Assembly: GCF_002356335.1 (NCBI RefSeq)
Contig: NZ_AP018165.1
Location: 2,976,001-3,040,000, forward strand
Length of the DNA: 64,000 nt
Source of the DNA: [Mycobacterium] stephanolepidis
GTDB taxonomy: Bacteria > Actinomycetota > Actinomycetes > Mycobacteriales > Mycobacteriaceae
Direction: 5' to 3'
The notes beneath the pieces are model-generated. The model saw only the letters and a program-made list of their open reading frames with translations. It made no database searches and was not told the origin of the DNA. This document shows, in pieces, positions 54,813 to 64,000 of the stretch. The first letter of the stretch is position 1. Each line of letters starts with the position of its first letter. A program made the position numbers and the translations under genes.

Positions 54813-57307
54813 AAGTCTTCGGGCACCGCGCCGTCGTCTTCGTCTTCCTCATCGGCTCCCCCACCGCCGCGGATCGATGCCATCACACTGCCGAGGTCTT
54901 CGGGTTTCACCATCACCTCGCGCGCCTTGGATCCCTCACTGGGGCCGACGATTCCGCGCGTCTCCATCAAGTCCATGAGGCGACCCGCCTTGGCGAAACC
55001 GACCCGCAGCTTGCGCTGCAGCATCGAGGTCGAGCCGAACTGACTCGACACCACGAGTTCGACGGCCTGCAAGAAGGCGTCCATGTCGTCGCCGATGTCG
55101 GGATCGACGTCATCTTTACCTGGACCGCCGCCGACCTTGGCGGCGGTGACGCCCTCGGTGTAGTCGGGCTCGGCCTGTTCCTTGGCCGCCGACACCACGG
55201 CGCTGATCTCTTCGTCGGTGATGAAGGCACCCTGCATGCGAATCGGTCGCCCGGCGCCCATCGGCAGGAACAGTCCGTCACCCATACCGATGAGCTTCTC
55301 GGCACCTGGTTGGTCCAGGATGACGCGGCTGTCGGTCAGCGATGACGTCGCAAAGGCAAGGCGCGAAGGCACATTCGTCTTGATCAGACCGGTGACCACG
55401 TCCACCGACGGACGCTGGGTGGCCAGCACCAGGTGGATGCCTGCCGCGCGCGCCTTCTGGGTGATGCGCACGATGGCGTCCTCGACGTCACGAGGCGCGG
55501 TCATCATGAGGTCGGCCAACTCATCGACGACGGCGAGAATGAAGGGGTACGGACGGTACTCACGCTGGCTGCCCAGCGGGGTGGTGATCTCGCCGGAGCG
55601 CACCTTCGCGTTGAAGTCGTTGATGTGCCGGACCCGACTGGCCTGCATGTCCTGGTATCGCTGCTCCATCTCCTCCACCAGCCAGGCCAGGGCGGCCGCG
55701 GCCTTCTTCGGCGAGGTGATGATCGGGGTGATCAGGTGCGGAATACCTTCGTAGGGTGTCAGTTCCACCATCTTCGGGTCGATCAGGATCATCCTGACCT
55801 CCTCCGGAGTGGCGCGGGCCAGCAGTGAGACGAGCATCGAGTTGACGAAGCTCGACTTACCCGAACCGGTGGAACCGGCAACCAGCAGGTGCGGCATCTT
55901 GGCCAGGTTGGCGGAAATGAAGTCGCCCTCGATGTCCTTGCCCAGGCCGATCAACAGCGGATGGTGATCCGTGCGGGTTTCGGGTGCGGTCAGCACATCG
56001 GCCAGTCGCACCATCTCCCGATCGGTATTCGGCACCTCGATGCCGACCGCCGACTTGCCGGGGATCGGCGCGAGCAGGCGCACGCTGTCGGTGGCCACCG
56101 CGTACGCGATATTGCGTTGCAGGGCGGTGATTTTCTCCACCTTGACGCCGGGGCCGAGCTCAACCTCGTAGCGCGTGACGGTGGGACCACGGTTGAAACC
56201 GGTGACTGCCGCGTCGACCTTGAACTGTTCCAGCACCCCGGTGATCGCGGCGATCATGTCGTCGTTCGCCGCGCTGCTTTCCTTCGGAGGATCTCCCGCG
56301 ATGAGCAGATCCAGCGAGGGCAGCACGTAGGGGCCTTCGACCACCCGATCGACAACGGGCATCTGTGGTTTCGGCTTGGACTTCTTGGTCGACTTGACTA
56401 CGGGCGCGGGCTTGGGAGCCGGTGCAGCGGGCGGCTCGGGGGCCGCGGCCACGTCTTCCTCAAGCGGGTAGTTGTCCATCGGGGTGGCGCCGCGCGTGAA
56501 TTCACGCGTCGCCTCGTAGTCGTCTTCGGGTTCCCCGCCCTCATACTCGTCGTAGTCTTCGTCGTCCCAGTCCTCATCCCATTCGTCGTAGTCCCTGGGC
56601 GAGAACATGTTCCGAAGGGTGTCCGGGATATCGCGGATCGTGGTGCCGGTTAGCAGCAGCACCCCGAAGACGATCGCCATCACGAGCAGCGGCGCGGCGA
56701 TCCACGCGGTGAGGCCTTGTGCGAGCGGCCCACCGATCACGAAGCCGACGAACCCTCCCGCGTCCGCTCGCCCCTCGGGAGAATCGGGGGAACCTGCGAA
56801 CAGATGCCACAGACCCAGGATCGGCAGCGCGACCATGGCGAAGCCCAGCAGCAGGCGCGGACGCGCCTCCGGGTTCGGCTCGGTACGCATCAAGAACACG
56901 GCGATGACGACAGCGATGATCGGCACCAGTGCGACACCGGATCCCACGACCGCGCGGAAGACATCGTCGATCCAGCCGCCTACCGGCTTGGCGGCGTGGA
57001 ACCATGAGCTCGCGCCCACCACGAAGGCCAGGCCCAGCAACGCCAGCGCGACACCATCGCGCCGGTGACCGTGCTCGATGTCGTGAGCCCTGCCCACGGA
57101 CCGGAACAACGACCCCACGCCATGGGCGCAGGCATGCCACCCGCTACGCGCCCCTCGGCCCAATGCCACCAACGGCGTCGTCCAATGCTGGTTACGACGC
57201 TGATTACGCCGGCGTGGTGCCGGACGACGGGTCGGCGCGGTGTTGCGCGACCGGGGTCCCGATTTGGTGTTCCGGCCACGCGAACGGCTGACAGTCTTAC
57301 TCGCCAT
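54809..57307 (-). CDS. ftsK: DNA translocase FtsK
   Basis: An 832-residue division and chromosome-segregation translocase. A basic N-terminus precedes four membrane helices (about residues 85-222), then an acidic and Pro/Lys-rich linker to 320. The motor holds Walker A GSTGSGKS at 478-485 and MILIDPK, and the gamma domain ([22 protein letters not shown]) near the end reads DNA polarity. It is a little shorter than M. tuberculosis FtsK because of the linker. TAGGCT on the minus strand (57319-57314) lies six bases before the ATG and there is no Shine-Dalgarno. Confidence 0.96.
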   Translation of the reverse strand: MASKTVSRSRGRNTKSGPRSRNTAPTRRPAPRRRNQRRNQHWTTPLVALGRGARSGWHACAHGVGSLFRSVGRAHDIEHGHRRDGVALALLGLAFVVGASSWFHAAKPVGGWIDDVFRAVVGSGVALVPIIAVVIAVFLMRTEPNPEARPRLLLGFAMVALPILGLWHLFAGSPDSPEGRADAGGFVGFVIGGPLAQGLTAWIAAPLLVMAIVFGVLLLTGTTIRDIPDTLRNMFSPRDYDEWDEDWDDEDYDEYEGGEPEDDYEATREFTRGATPMDNYPLEEDVAAAPEPPAAPAPKPAPVVKSTKKSKPKPQMPVVDRVVEGPYVLPSLDLLIAGDPPKESSAANDDMIAAITGVLEQFKVDAAVTGFNRGPTVTRYEVELGPGVKVEKITALQRNIAYAVATDSVRLLAPIPGKSAVGIEVPNTDREMVRLADVLTAPETRTDHHPLLIGLGKDIEGDFISANLAKMPHLLVAGSTGSGKSSFVNSMLVSLLARATPEEVRMILIDPKMVELTPYEGIPHLITPIITSPKKAAAALAWLVEEMEQRYQDMQASRVRHINDFNAKVRSGEITTPLGSQREYRPYPFILAVVDELADLMMTAPRDVEDAIVRITQKARAAGIHLVLATQRPSVDVVTGLIKTNVPSRLAFATSSLTDSRVILDQPGAEKLIGMGDGLFLPMGAGRPIRMQGAFITDEEISAVVSAAKEQAEPDYTEGVTAAKVGGGPGKDDVDPDIGDDMDAFLQAVELVVSSQFGSTSMLQRKLRVGFAKAGRLMDLMETRGIVGPSEGSKAREVMVKPEDLGSVMASIRGGGGADEEDEDDGAVPEDF

Positions 57308-57434
57308 GGCGACAGCCTAGTCGCAACAGCCACATCTGCACCATCTGCAACACGGCTAAAACCGCTAGTAAGCAAATGTTTTGTCACCTACGCGAGGCCG
57401 CCCCGAGACAGTCTCGTGACCTGCGAAACCCGGC

Positions 57435-57977
57435 TCAGCGCTCGGGGCGCGGCTTGGTCTCGCCGAGCCACGACTGATTCGCCGCGATGTAGAACTGATC
57501 GCCATTGAAACTGCTCGCCGAATGACCCCGGAAGCAGTAGACGCCCTGATCCTTGGTGACTGCGCATTTGACGGCCCGGTAGTTGAAGTAGTTACCGGAT
57601 GTGAGCACCGGCGGACGCGTCGCCGGAGTGAACAGCGCGTCATTGGTGGTGTCGAAATGAGCACGCCAATCGCCCGGGAACCAGGCGACCTGGTTCGTAC
57701 CGGCAGGCGCTCCGGGGAACGAGCCGTTGCAGCCGAAGCTTCCATCGATCCAGATCGCACAGGTCAACCCACGTGGCGTCGAAAACCACGCACCGTCGGT
57801 GTCATCACGCAAGAACTGCTCGAAGTCGGCCTGTTTGAACTTGGAGGCATTGTTGACGTCGGGGTAGGGATTCGGGTCCCCGGGGATGTCTGGGTCCGCC
57901 ATCGCGGAGGCCAGCGACCCGGCCGTAAGCCCCAGTGCCAGCGCGATGAGTGCCACCATCCGAGTCAGCAGCCGCAT
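57435..57977 (-). CDS. Secreted four-cysteine protein, paralogue of the one at 41198
   Basis: A 180-residue protein with a signal peptide (cleavage near SAMADPDIPG). The mature part has CAIWIDGSFGCNGSFPGAPAGT and CAVTKDQGVYCFRG, with the same cysteine spacing as the protein at 41198-41758. Function unknown. It stands alone between ftsK and the MpaB gene. The ATG at 57977 has no competing in-frame start nearby. Confidence 0.72.
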   Translation of the reverse strand: MRLLTRMVALIALALGLTAGSLASAMADPDIPGDPNPYPDVNNASKFKQADFEQFLRDDTDGAWFSTPRGLTCAIWIDGSFGCNGSFPGAPAGTNQVAWFPGDWRAHFDTTNDALFTPATRPPVLTSGNYFNYRAVKCAVTKDQGVYCFRGHSASSFNGDQFYIAANQSWLGETKPRPER

Positions 57978-58124
57978 TCCAAGCCCTCCCGATATTCGTG
58001 GTTACTGAGTCAGCAAAATAGCGAGGCCGATTGTATTGACGCCGTCGATCCGGCGCGGGAAAACCGGCCAGACACTTGACAATGAGTGTTGCCAACATGC
58101 CCGGCTGCTCGCTAGCCTTTCCCC

Positions 58125-59489
58125 ATGAGTGGCAACGGCGCCCTATCGACGGTCAGCACGCATCCCAACGACTACTACTGGCGTGCAGGTATGAACCTGC
58201 GCCCCGCACCTGCCCGACTGCGCTTCGATGCGATGTGGACCCAATCCCGCAGGGACATCCTTGCGCCGTGGATGGACTTCCACGAGATTCCCAGGGAGAC
58301 GGCGCGTACTCGCCTGCTCGCCGATCACCTCTGGCAGGGCGACGAGCTGATGGATGCGGTCGTGGATCGCATCCGAAAGATGCCCGCGCGCCAGGGGCGG
58401 GCGATGCTCACTCGAGCCCTCGACCACGGCATCGAATCGATAGAAAACCCGCCGACAGAGTTTGTCGCGCTGTTCGAGCAGCTCGATAATCCGCCCCCGT
58501 GGTATGACCCCGCACTCTGGGAGCGGGGCCGCCAGCTATGGAACAACTCCTCGTTGGCGGCCAAGTTCGGTATGGGTTTCGGAGACACCTTCGGCACCTT
58601 TGTGGGCGACGAGGTCGCTTACGCAACCGGAGCGACCGGCAGATTCGTCAACGACACCCTGCGGAGAAATCTGGAGACCACCGCGTGGTTCCGCAAGATG
58701 ACGTATCGCGGAGCACTGGAACGCTTTTCACAACCTTTCAAAGACACCGTCCTGGTTCGGCTGATGCACGCCCAAGTACGCGCCGGGCTCCGCCGCTCCT
58801 GGGGCGATGAACAATTCGCTCACCACGGAAACCCGATCTCCAATTCGATGATGATGGGTGCCGCGATGACCTTCGGGCTTATCCCGCCGCTGATCGACCA
58901 TCAGCACGGGCGCACCCGCAGCACGGCCGACCTCGAAGCCGCCGTGATGTATTGGGCATACATCGCCTATGTGTTCGGCGTCGCCGAGGAGCTGATCCCG
59001 AAGTCCGTGGCCGAGGGCATGGAGACGATGGATTACATGGTCGCATACGCCGGCGGCCCCTCGGAATGGACCGATGTCATGATGACCGCGGCATTCGGCT
59101 TCGTGGACAAGGGAATTGCAGGGCGGATCGGCCGACTGGTATTCACCCCGATTCTCGGTGTCGCCGCCTACTACGGCGGCGAGGATCTTGTGCGAGCACT
59201 TGTGCGCGCCACTCCCCTGCGCGACGCCCGCCTCCAACCGTGGACCGCACTGACCGGCGTCGCAGTGCACGCCAACGTCCAGATGCGACGTCTCACGGAC
59301 ATGCTGCCGGGCGCCAAACGCCGTGCACAACAACGCAATGGCGAACTGCTGTGGTGGTCTGCAACGGTGATCAATCAGGCACTGGCCAAGCTCGGCGGAA
59401 TGCGGGATACCTCCTACACCCATCACGACGCGACGGCGGCAACACCGGCCGGATGCCCGGTACCGCACGCCCCGCGCGTCGGTACCTAG
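58125..59489 (+). CDS. MpaB-family oxygenase (DUF2236)
   Basis: A 454-residue helical protein of the DUF2236/MpaB family, which includes latex-clearing haem oxygenases. WGDEQFAHHGNPISNSMMMGAAMTFGL and AYVFGVAEELIPKSVAEGM are the main conserved stretches; the paired His residues and Arg/Lys in the first could bind haem. Substrate unknown, possibly a lipid. TAGCCT at 58113-58118 lies six bases before the ATG, so the mRNA is probably leaderless. The TetR-like gene follows on the same strand. Confidence 0.82.
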   Translation: MSGNGALSTVSTHPNDYYWRAGMNLRPAPARLRFDAMWTQSRRDILAPWMDFHEIPRETARTRLLADHLWQGDELMDAVVDRIRKMPARQGRAMLTRALDHGIESIENPPTEFVALFEQLDNPPPWYDPALWERGRQLWNNSSLAAKFGMGFGDTFGTFVGDEVAYATGATGRFVNDTLRRNLETTAWFRKMTYRGALERFSQPFKDTVLVRLMHAQVRAGLRRSWGDEQFAHHGNPISNSMMMGAAMTFGLIPPLIDHQHGRTRSTADLEAAVMYWAYIAYVFGVAEELIPKSVAEGMETMDYMVAYAGGPSEWTDVMMTAAFGFVDKGIAGRIGRLVFTPILGVAAYYGGEDLVRALVRATPLRDARLQPWTALTGVAVHANVQMRRLTDMLPGAKRRAQQRNGELLWWSATVINQALAKLGGMRDTSYTHHDATAATPAGCPVPHAPRVGT

Positions 59490-59549
59490 TTCTGGGCTCC
59501 CAGCCAGGTCTCGCCCTGCGACCCCTTCTGGTTTCCTCTTCCGCTAGTA

Positions 59550-59565
59550 CATAGATTCATCTATG
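59550..59565 (+). promoter_or_regulatory. Palindrome at the promoter of the TetR-like gene
   Basis: CATAGA (59550-59555) and TCTATG (59560-59565) flank TTCA. The arms overlap a -10-like TAGATT (59552-59557) and the first possible ATG (59563), so a bound dimer would block initiation. Probably the gene's own operator. Confidence 0.55.
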
Positions 59566-60141
59566 GTGAGTTGCATGACCGAGAAGGTCTCTCGCCACGA
59601 CTACTTCACTGCCGCGTTCGAACTACTGGCGGCCGGCGGCAAGCCCGCGCTCACCACGACAGCGGTGTGCCGCCGAATCGGTGTGACCACGGGCTCGCTC
59701 TACCACCACTTCGGCAGTGGGGCCGGGTTCTACCGAGCGGTCATCGATTACTGGGAGAACGACATCACTACCGCGCAGCGCCGCCGCGTCGACGAGATAT
59801 CCGACCCGCGGGAACGGTTGGTCGTACTGGAGCAAGCAGCGCGTGAGGCAGACCATGAGGTGGAGAAGGCCATTCGCGCCTGGGCGATGGCAGATCGCTA
59901 CGTGACGGCAGCACAGCACCGCGTGGACCAGGTACGGCACCAACATCTCACGAAGCACTACATCGAAGCCGGCTTCGGTCCGGACCGGGCGGACACCCTG
60001 GCCCGAATCGGATTCAGCATTCTGGTCGGCGCCCAGCAGATCGGAACGCGCGTTGATCACAAGCGTCTCAATGCCGCACTCGACGAGTACTCCGTCTGGA
60101 TCAATTCGTCGGTGCCTGCGGAGGCGACCACGCCCCGCTGA
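59563..60141 (+). CDS. TetR-family transcriptional regulator
   Basis: A 192-residue regulator. The HTH is in FELLAAGGKPALTTTAVCRRIGVTTGSLYHHFGS (core: RRIGVTTGSLYHHFG), followed by a helical ligand domain. Start is ATG 59563 or ATG 59575 (MTEKVSRHD), the latter with GGTGAG upstream; both fit the promoter. It is likely to control the MpaB gene just upstream or the downstream genes. Its 3' end overlaps the convergent membrane gene by 41 bases. Confidence 0.85.
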   Translation: MVSCMTEKVSRHDYFTAAFELLAAGGKPALTTTAVCRRIGVTTGSLYHHFGSGAGFYRAVIDYWENDITTAQRRRVDEISDPRERLVVLEQAAREADHEVEKAIRAWAMADRYVTAAQHRVDQVRHQHLTKHYIEAGFGPDRADTLARIGFSILVGAQQIGTRVDHKRLNAALDEYSVWINSSVPAEATTPR

Positions 60142-60682
60142 CCTTTGTGTAGCGGGACATCAGCGCCAGGGCTTGGTCGGGAATGAGTTCGCGGGGGAAG
60201 GCTTCACGCATTCCCGGCCGAGCGGAAAACAAGATTCCGACGGCGTTGTCGTTCACCACGACGTTCTTGATCTCGGCGTAGTCCCGCAAGATCATCAGTC
60301 GAGTGGTCATAAATGATTGCCCGAGTAGAGCATTCGTCGTTGGACGCAGTACCCAGAACGTGAAGTCTGACGCTCCGAACTCGGCGCGCTGCACCGTCCC
60401 GACAGGTATCGACTGCATGGACAGCCGGGTACGCGACCGGATTCTCGATGCGATCAGCGCTGCCGCCGCAAGCACGACGATCAGGATTACGACACCGGCG
60501 GGAACCGCAACAAAGATGAAGAAGAACGCGACATACAACACGGCCCCGACGAGCAGAATCCAGACACCCCGGGAACGTGCAACCGTGTGCAGCGCGCCCT
60601 TGGCAAGTTTGCCCCGCCCCTCCTCGGTGAGAACAACCTCGGTTCGGATAGGCGACCCGCTTGCCAGGTCGTGATCGGTCAT
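60101..60682 (-). CDS. Membrane protein with PH-like domain, unknown function
   Basis: A 193-residue protein. After a polar N-terminus (MTDHDLASGSPIRTEVVL) come two adjacent hydrophobic segments (GVWILLVGAVLYVAFFFIFVAVPAGVVILIVVLAAAALI, counted as two), then a beta-rich part (QSIPVGTVQRAEFGAS to the end) that may be PH-like. Family not recognised with confidence. GGAGGG lies close before the ATG at 60682. It converges on and overlaps the TetR-like gene by 41 bases. Confidence 0.55.
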   Translation of the reverse strand: MTDHDLASGSPIRTEVVLTEEGRGKLAKGALHTVARSRGVWILLVGAVLYVAFFFIFVAVPAGVVILIVVLAAAALIASRIRSRTRLSMQSIPVGTVQRAEFGASDFTFWVLRPTTNALLGQSFMTTRLMILRDYAEIKNVVVNDNAVGILFSARPGMREAFPRELIPDQALALMSRYTKVSGAWSPPQAPTN

Positions 60683-60783
60683 ATCCCTCCCTTGATATCC
60701 CCCACAGCGTATCGACCGCTGGGCGCGCCGGCCGGCTTCGGTACGGTGGAATTCGATCCACTCCCAACGACGAGAGGTGTTCC

Positions 60784-61095
60784 ATGCCCACTGTGGTGGC
60801 GTTCCTGTATCCCCAGCCCGACAAGCGCGACGAGGTTCGTGCCGCGCTCCTGGAGACCATCCCCCAGGTACACGACGAGGCGGGCTGCAATCTCTACTCC
60901 CTGCACGAGGCGCACGATCGCTTCGTCTTCGTCGAGTCGTGGGCGAGCAACGAAGCACTCGCAGAGCATGGGAAGGCTCCCGCCGTCACCGCGATGTTCG
61001 GCAAGGTGGGCCCACTACTTAGTCAGGCGCCGGAAATCGTTGTTGCCGAAGCGCTTCCCGCAGGCGATCCGGCCAAGGGCGATCTGACCCACTGA
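60784..61095 (+). CDS. Antibiotic biosynthesis monooxygenase (ABM) domain protein
   Basis: A 103-residue dimeric ferredoxin-like protein, counterpart of Rv2749. [20 protein letters not shown] and [22 protein letters not shown] are the ABM/quinol-monooxygenase segments. It may oxidise quinols or serve as a small protective oxygenase. GAGAGG precedes the ATG. The SDR gene begins one base after its stop. Confidence 0.85.
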   Translation: MPTVVAFLYPQPDKRDEVRAALLETIPQVHDEAGCNLYSLHEAHDRFVFVESWASNEALAEHGKAPAVTAMFGKVGPLLSQAPEIVVAEALPAGDPAKGDLTH

Positions 61096-61096
61096 C

Positions 61097-61915
61097 ATGG
61101 GCAAGCTGGACGGCAAGGTCGCGTTCATCACCGGCGCGGCCCGCGGCCAGGGCCGCGCCCACGCGATCAAGCTGGCATCCGAGGGAGCCAACGTCATCGC
61201 GGTGGACATCTGCGCCCAGATACCCTCCGTGGAGTACCCGATGGCCACCACGGAGGACCTCGACCTCACGGTCAAGGAGGTCGATGCCCTGGGGCGCGCC
61301 ATCTCGGCACACGAAGCCGATGTGCGTGACCGGCAGGCACTGCAAAGCGCGTTCGACGCCGGTGTCGAGGCACTCGGGCCGGTCGACATCGTGATTGCGA
61401 ACGCCGGTATCGCCACCCTCACTCCCGAAAGCGGCGAGGACGGCTGGACCGATGTGCTCGACGTCAACCTCACCGGGGTGTATCACACGGTCGAGGTGGC
61501 CCGGCCGTCGATGGTCGATCGCGGCACGGGCGGATCGATCGTGCTGACCAGCTCGGTGGCCGGCCTAACCGGCATGGTGATGGACACCCCTGGTGGGCTG
61601 GCCTATACGGCCGCCAAACATGGGCTGGTCGGACTCATGCGGTCCTACGCGAACATGCTTGCGCCACACAACATCCGGGTGAACACGATTCACCCGGGCG
61701 GTGTCGCGACGCCCATGCTGGTGAACCCGGTGACGGAAGAACTGTTCGCCAACGGCGCACCCGAGGGCATGTCCGATACCGGCCATGCCTTGCCGGTGGT
61801 TCTGATGCCCGCCGAGGACATGGCCAACGCGGTGGCCTGGCTGGTCTCCGAGGATGCGCGATACGTCACCGGCGTCGCACTCCCCGTCGATGCCGGGTTC
61901 ACCAACAGGCGGTAG
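61097..61915 (+). CDS. Mycofactocin-coupled SDR family oxidoreductase
   Basis: A 272-residue short-chain dehydrogenase, counterpart of Rv2750. The NAD motif TGAARGQGR, the catalytic Ser/Tyr/Lys set (TSSVAG with YTAAKHG) and the PMATTEDL insert after VDICAQIP are typical of the TIGR03971 branch whose NAD stays bound and is reoxidised through mycofactocin. It probably oxidises an alcohol. It is tightly linked to the ABM gene upstream and the methyltransferase two bases downstream. Confidence 0.9.
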   Translation: MGKLDGKVAFITGAARGQGRAHAIKLASEGANVIAVDICAQIPSVEYPMATTEDLDLTVKEVDALGRAISAHEADVRDRQALQSAFDAGVEALGPVDIVIANAGIATLTPESGEDGWTDVLDVNLTGVYHTVEVARPSMVDRGTGGSIVLTSSVAGLTGMVMDTPGGLAYTAAKHGLVGLMRSYANMLAPHNIRVNTIHPGGVATPMLVNPVTEELFANGAPEGMSDTGHALPVVLMPAEDMANAVAWLVSEDARYVTGVALPVDAGFTNRR

Positions 61916-61917
61916 AG

Positions 61918-62793
61918 ATGGCACGGAAAAACCCCGCGGCACAGACTGCATACGGCCCCATGACCATTGCAGCCATCGAGCAGCACGAGCCGCCAGGGTC
62001 CCGGATCGTCGACGACGACCTGGCGGTCCGAATCCTGCCCATCGGATTGCGGTGGTTGGTCCGTGCCACCACATGGACGACGCTGCGGAACCTGTTGATC
62101 AGGCTGGCGGAGAGAAGCGGCCAAGGCGCCTGGTCCATCTTCGTGTGCCGTAAGCGTTATATCGATGACCAATTGGCCTCGTGGGCAGACATTGCGGAAT
62201 CGGTCGTCGATTTGGGCGCGGGAATGGACAGCCGGGGATGCCGACTGTCCCGAACCTCGTCGATACCGGTCTTCGAGGTCGATCAGCCGGTGAACATCGT
62301 GGCCAAGCGACGCGCAATCCAGCAGGCGGTGGGCGTACTACCGCCGTCGGTCCACCTGGTGGCTGTCCACTTCCAACATGACAATCTGTCCGACGCACTA
62401 CTGCGGGCCGGGCATGATCGCACCTCACGCACCTTCTTCATCTGGGAGGGCGTCACGCAGTACCTCTCCGAGCCCGCGGTTCGAGCGACCCTCGACTACC
62501 TGAGCACCGCTACACCGGGCAGTCGCCTCGCCTTCACCTACGTGCAACGCGATTTCATAGACGGTTCGAACTTGTACGGGAACACCATGCTGTACAAACG
62601 TTTTCGGATACGCAGCCAGGTGTGGATGTTCGGCCTCTCCCCCGGCGCAGTGACACCACTACTGGCCGAGTACGGCTGGCGGGTGCTCGAGGATGTCAGC
62701 GGGCCCGAGTTCCAGAAGCGTTATCTGGCACCCGCTGGACGCGGGCTCTCGACCACCGAGCTCGAACGGACCGTGCTCGCGGAAAAGTCTTAG
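61918..62793 (+). CDS. Class I SAM-dependent methyltransferase (leucine carboxyl methyltransferase type)
   Basis: A 291-residue enzyme, counterpart of Rv2751. The SAM site is VVDLGAGMDSRGCRL, and FEVDQPVNIVAKRRA and IWEGVTQYLSEPAV are the signature regions of the mycobacterial S-adenosylmethionine O-methyltransferase family. Substrate unknown. The stop overlaps the convergent rnj stop by four bases (62790-62793). End of the ABM-SDR group. Confidence 0.9.
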   Translation: MARKNPAAQTAYGPMTIAAIEQHEPPGSRIVDDDLAVRILPIGLRWLVRATTWTTLRNLLIRLAERSGQGAWSIFVCRKRYIDDQLASWADIAESVVDLGAGMDSRGCRLSRTSSIPVFEVDQPVNIVAKRRAIQQAVGVLPPSVHLVAVHFQHDNLSDALLRAGHDRTSRTFFIWEGVTQYLSEPAVRATLDYLSTATPGSRLAFTYVQRDFIDGSNLYGNTMLYKRFRIRSQVWMFGLSPGAVTPLLAEYGWRVLEDVSGPEFQKRYLAPAGRGLSTTELERTVLAEKS

Positions 62794-64000
62794 TCGACCG
62801 TCAGTACGGTCGGCACGATCATCGGCTGGCGGCGATAGGTCTCGCCAACCCATTTGCCCACCACGCGCCGCACCGACTGTGCGATGCGGCCGGTATCGGT
62901 GACCGACTGTTCGGCAAGTGAATTCAACTCGGCGATCACCATCTCGGTCACCGGGTCCAGGGCCTTGGCGTCATCGGAGAAACCGCGTGAGAACAGCTCC
63001 GGCCTGCCGACCAGGCGCCCGTTGCTACGCACCACGACGGTGACTGCGATGAATCCGCCATTGCTCAAGACCAGACGCTCGCCGACGGTGGCATCGGATA
63101 CGTCGCCGTCGACCAGGCCGTGGACAAACATCTTGCCCACCGGAACTCGTCCCGCAATGCGCGCCCGCTCGTTGTGCAGGTCGACGCTCACGCCGTTCTC
63201 CGCCAATACGATCCTGTCTTCGTCGACACCGGTCTTGACCGCAAGTTCGGCGTTGGCACGCAGATGCCGCCAGGTGCCGTGCACCGGCATGACATTGCGC
63301 GGGCGTACCGCGTTGTAGAGGTAAAGCAGCTCCCCGGCATAGGCATGTCCTGAAACATGCACCCGTGCATGGGTGTTTGTCACAACCCGGGTGCCCACCT
63401 TCGCAAGCGAGTCGATGATGCCGTAGACGGCTTCCTCATTACCCGGCACCAGCGATGACGACAAGATGACCAAATCGTCAGGAGTCAGGGTGATTTGGCG
63501 ATGATCGCCACGAGCCATGCGTGAGAGCGCAGCCATTGGCTCGCCCTGTGTGCCGGTGGTAACCATCACAACGCGTTGCGGCGCCAGCTCGTTCGCGGCC
63601 TCCACGTTGATGAGGTCGCGGTCCTCGACGTCGAGAAAGCCCAGATCGCGTGCGATACCCATGTTGCGCACCATCGACCGGCCCACGAGCGCGACACGGC
63701 GGCCGTGCGCGACCGAGGCATCGATGATCTGTTGCACCCGTGCCACATTGCTGGCGAAACACGCAATGATCACCCGGCCGCGCGCGGTCTCGATGAGCCG
63801 GTTCAGGGTGGGAGCGATCTCACTCTCCGATGGACCCACGCCCGGCACCTCCGAGTTCGTGGAGTCGACGAGGAACAGATCGACACCCCGATCACCCAGG
63901 CCGGATAGCCCGGGCAAGTCGGTGGGACGCCGGTCCGGAGGCAGCGGATCAAGCTTGATATCGCCGGTATGCAGGATGGTCCCGGCCTCGGTATGTACGG
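62790..64000 (-). CDS. rnj: Ribonuclease J, C-terminal part (5' end beyond window)
   Basis: About 403 codons of a beta-CASP metallo-beta-lactamase ribonuclease are visible, read from the right edge in the frame starting HTEAGTILHTGDIKLDPLP, so the N-terminal part and its HxHxDH metal site lie outside. The beta-CASP region holds FASNVARVQQIIDA and VVMVTTGTQGEP, and HVSGHAYAGELL gives the final metal-binding His. The C-terminal domain is complete. Counterpart of Rv2752c, a processing and maturation nuclease for rRNA and mRNA. Confidence 0.93.
   Translation of the reverse strand, partial: VHTEAGTILHTGDIKLDPLPPDRRPTDLPGLSGLGDRGVDLFLVDSTNSEVPGVGPSESEIAPTLNRLIETARGRVIIACFASNVARVQQIIDASVAHGRRVALVGRSMVRNMGIARDLGFLDVEDRDLINVEAANELAPQRVVMVTTGTQGEPMAALSRMARGDHRQITLTPDDLVILSSSLVPGNEEAVYGIIDSLAKVGTRVVTNTHARVHVSGHAYAGELLYLYNAVRPRNVMPVHGTWRHLRANAELAVKTGVDEDRIVLAENGVSVDLHNERARIAGRVPVGKMFVHGLVDGDVSDATVGERLVLSNGGFIAVTVVVRSNGRLVGRPELFSRGFSDDAKALDPVTEMVIAELNSLAEQSVTDTGRIAQSVRRVVGKWVGETYRRQPMIVPTVLTVD

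Overview
The window looks like chromosomal core DNA of a rapidly growing mycobacterium, most likely of the Mycobacteroides abscessus/chelonae group. The gene order follows the Mycobacterium tuberculosis Rv2710-Rv2752c block almost throughout: sigB, ideR, DUF4192, sthA, PAC2, hydrolase, PhzF, nrdR, LysM protein, lexA, fadE20, hflX, dapF, miaA, DUF349 gene, miaB, recX, recA, limonene-epoxide-hydrolase-type genes, the Psp genes, clgR, pgsA, GNAT, ftsK, ABM, SDR, methyltransferase and rnj. The genus assignment is an inference from protein similarity and order. No rRNA, tRNA, CRISPR array, insertion sequence or phage gene was seen, and no stretch over about 300 bases lacks a gene.

Layout. 1-3.9 kb: end of a YihY-type membrane protein, two small DUF genes, sigB behind a SigE/SigH-type promoter, ideR and a DUF4192 gene. 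4.1-7.2 kb: an extra cassette not found at this place in M. tuberculosis, with a DUF1611 P-loop protein translationally coupled to an alanine/ornithine-type PLP racemase, then a lipoprotein. 7.3-15.5 kb: sthA, PAC2, hydrolase, PhzF, nrdR, and the divergent LysM/lexA pair with DNA-damage control sites. 14.3-26.9 kb: acyl-CoA dehydrogenase diverging from a molybdopterin oxidoreductase, then hflX-dapF-miaA-dioxygenase-transporter and miaB with membrane proteins. 27.0-30.4 kb: gluABCD glutamate uptake. 30.4-32.9 kb: small flavin/VOC enzyme cluster diverging from a CGNR regulator. 33.4-36.6 kb: recX-recA with two DNA-damage promoters, DUF3046 and a glycosyltransferase. 36.6-38.5 kb: four tandem epoxide-hydrolase-like paralogues in an A-B-A-B pattern. 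38.5-41.1 kb: clgR-pspA-pspM-pspN envelope-stress operon with a SigE-type promoter.

41.2-52.7 kb is an inserted mce locus (regulator, yrbEA-yrbEB, mceA-F, Mas protein and four secreted proteins) sitting exactly between clgR and pgsA, which are adjacent in M. tuberculosis. It is visibly less GC-rich by spot counts and has its own HTH regulator and AT-rich palindromes. 52.9-64.0 kb returns to the core: pgsA, GNAT, ftsK, a secreted paralogue of a protein in the mce island, an MpaB-type oxygenase, a TetR-like regulator, ABM/SDR/methyltransferase and the 3' part of rnj.

Themes: (i) stress circuitry, with SigE-type promoters of identical spacing at sigB and clgR, and LexA plus RecA-NDp (PafBC-type) sites at recA and at the LysM gene; (ii) many apparently leaderless starts, with TANNNT 6-7 bases before ATG/GTG; (iii) tight convergent junctions, five of which overlap stop codons in a CTAG tetranucleotide. 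The strongest candidates for undescribed biology are the duplicated epoxide-hydrolase array, the self-regulated mce island, the DUF1611-racemase pair and the CGNR-controlled cluster.
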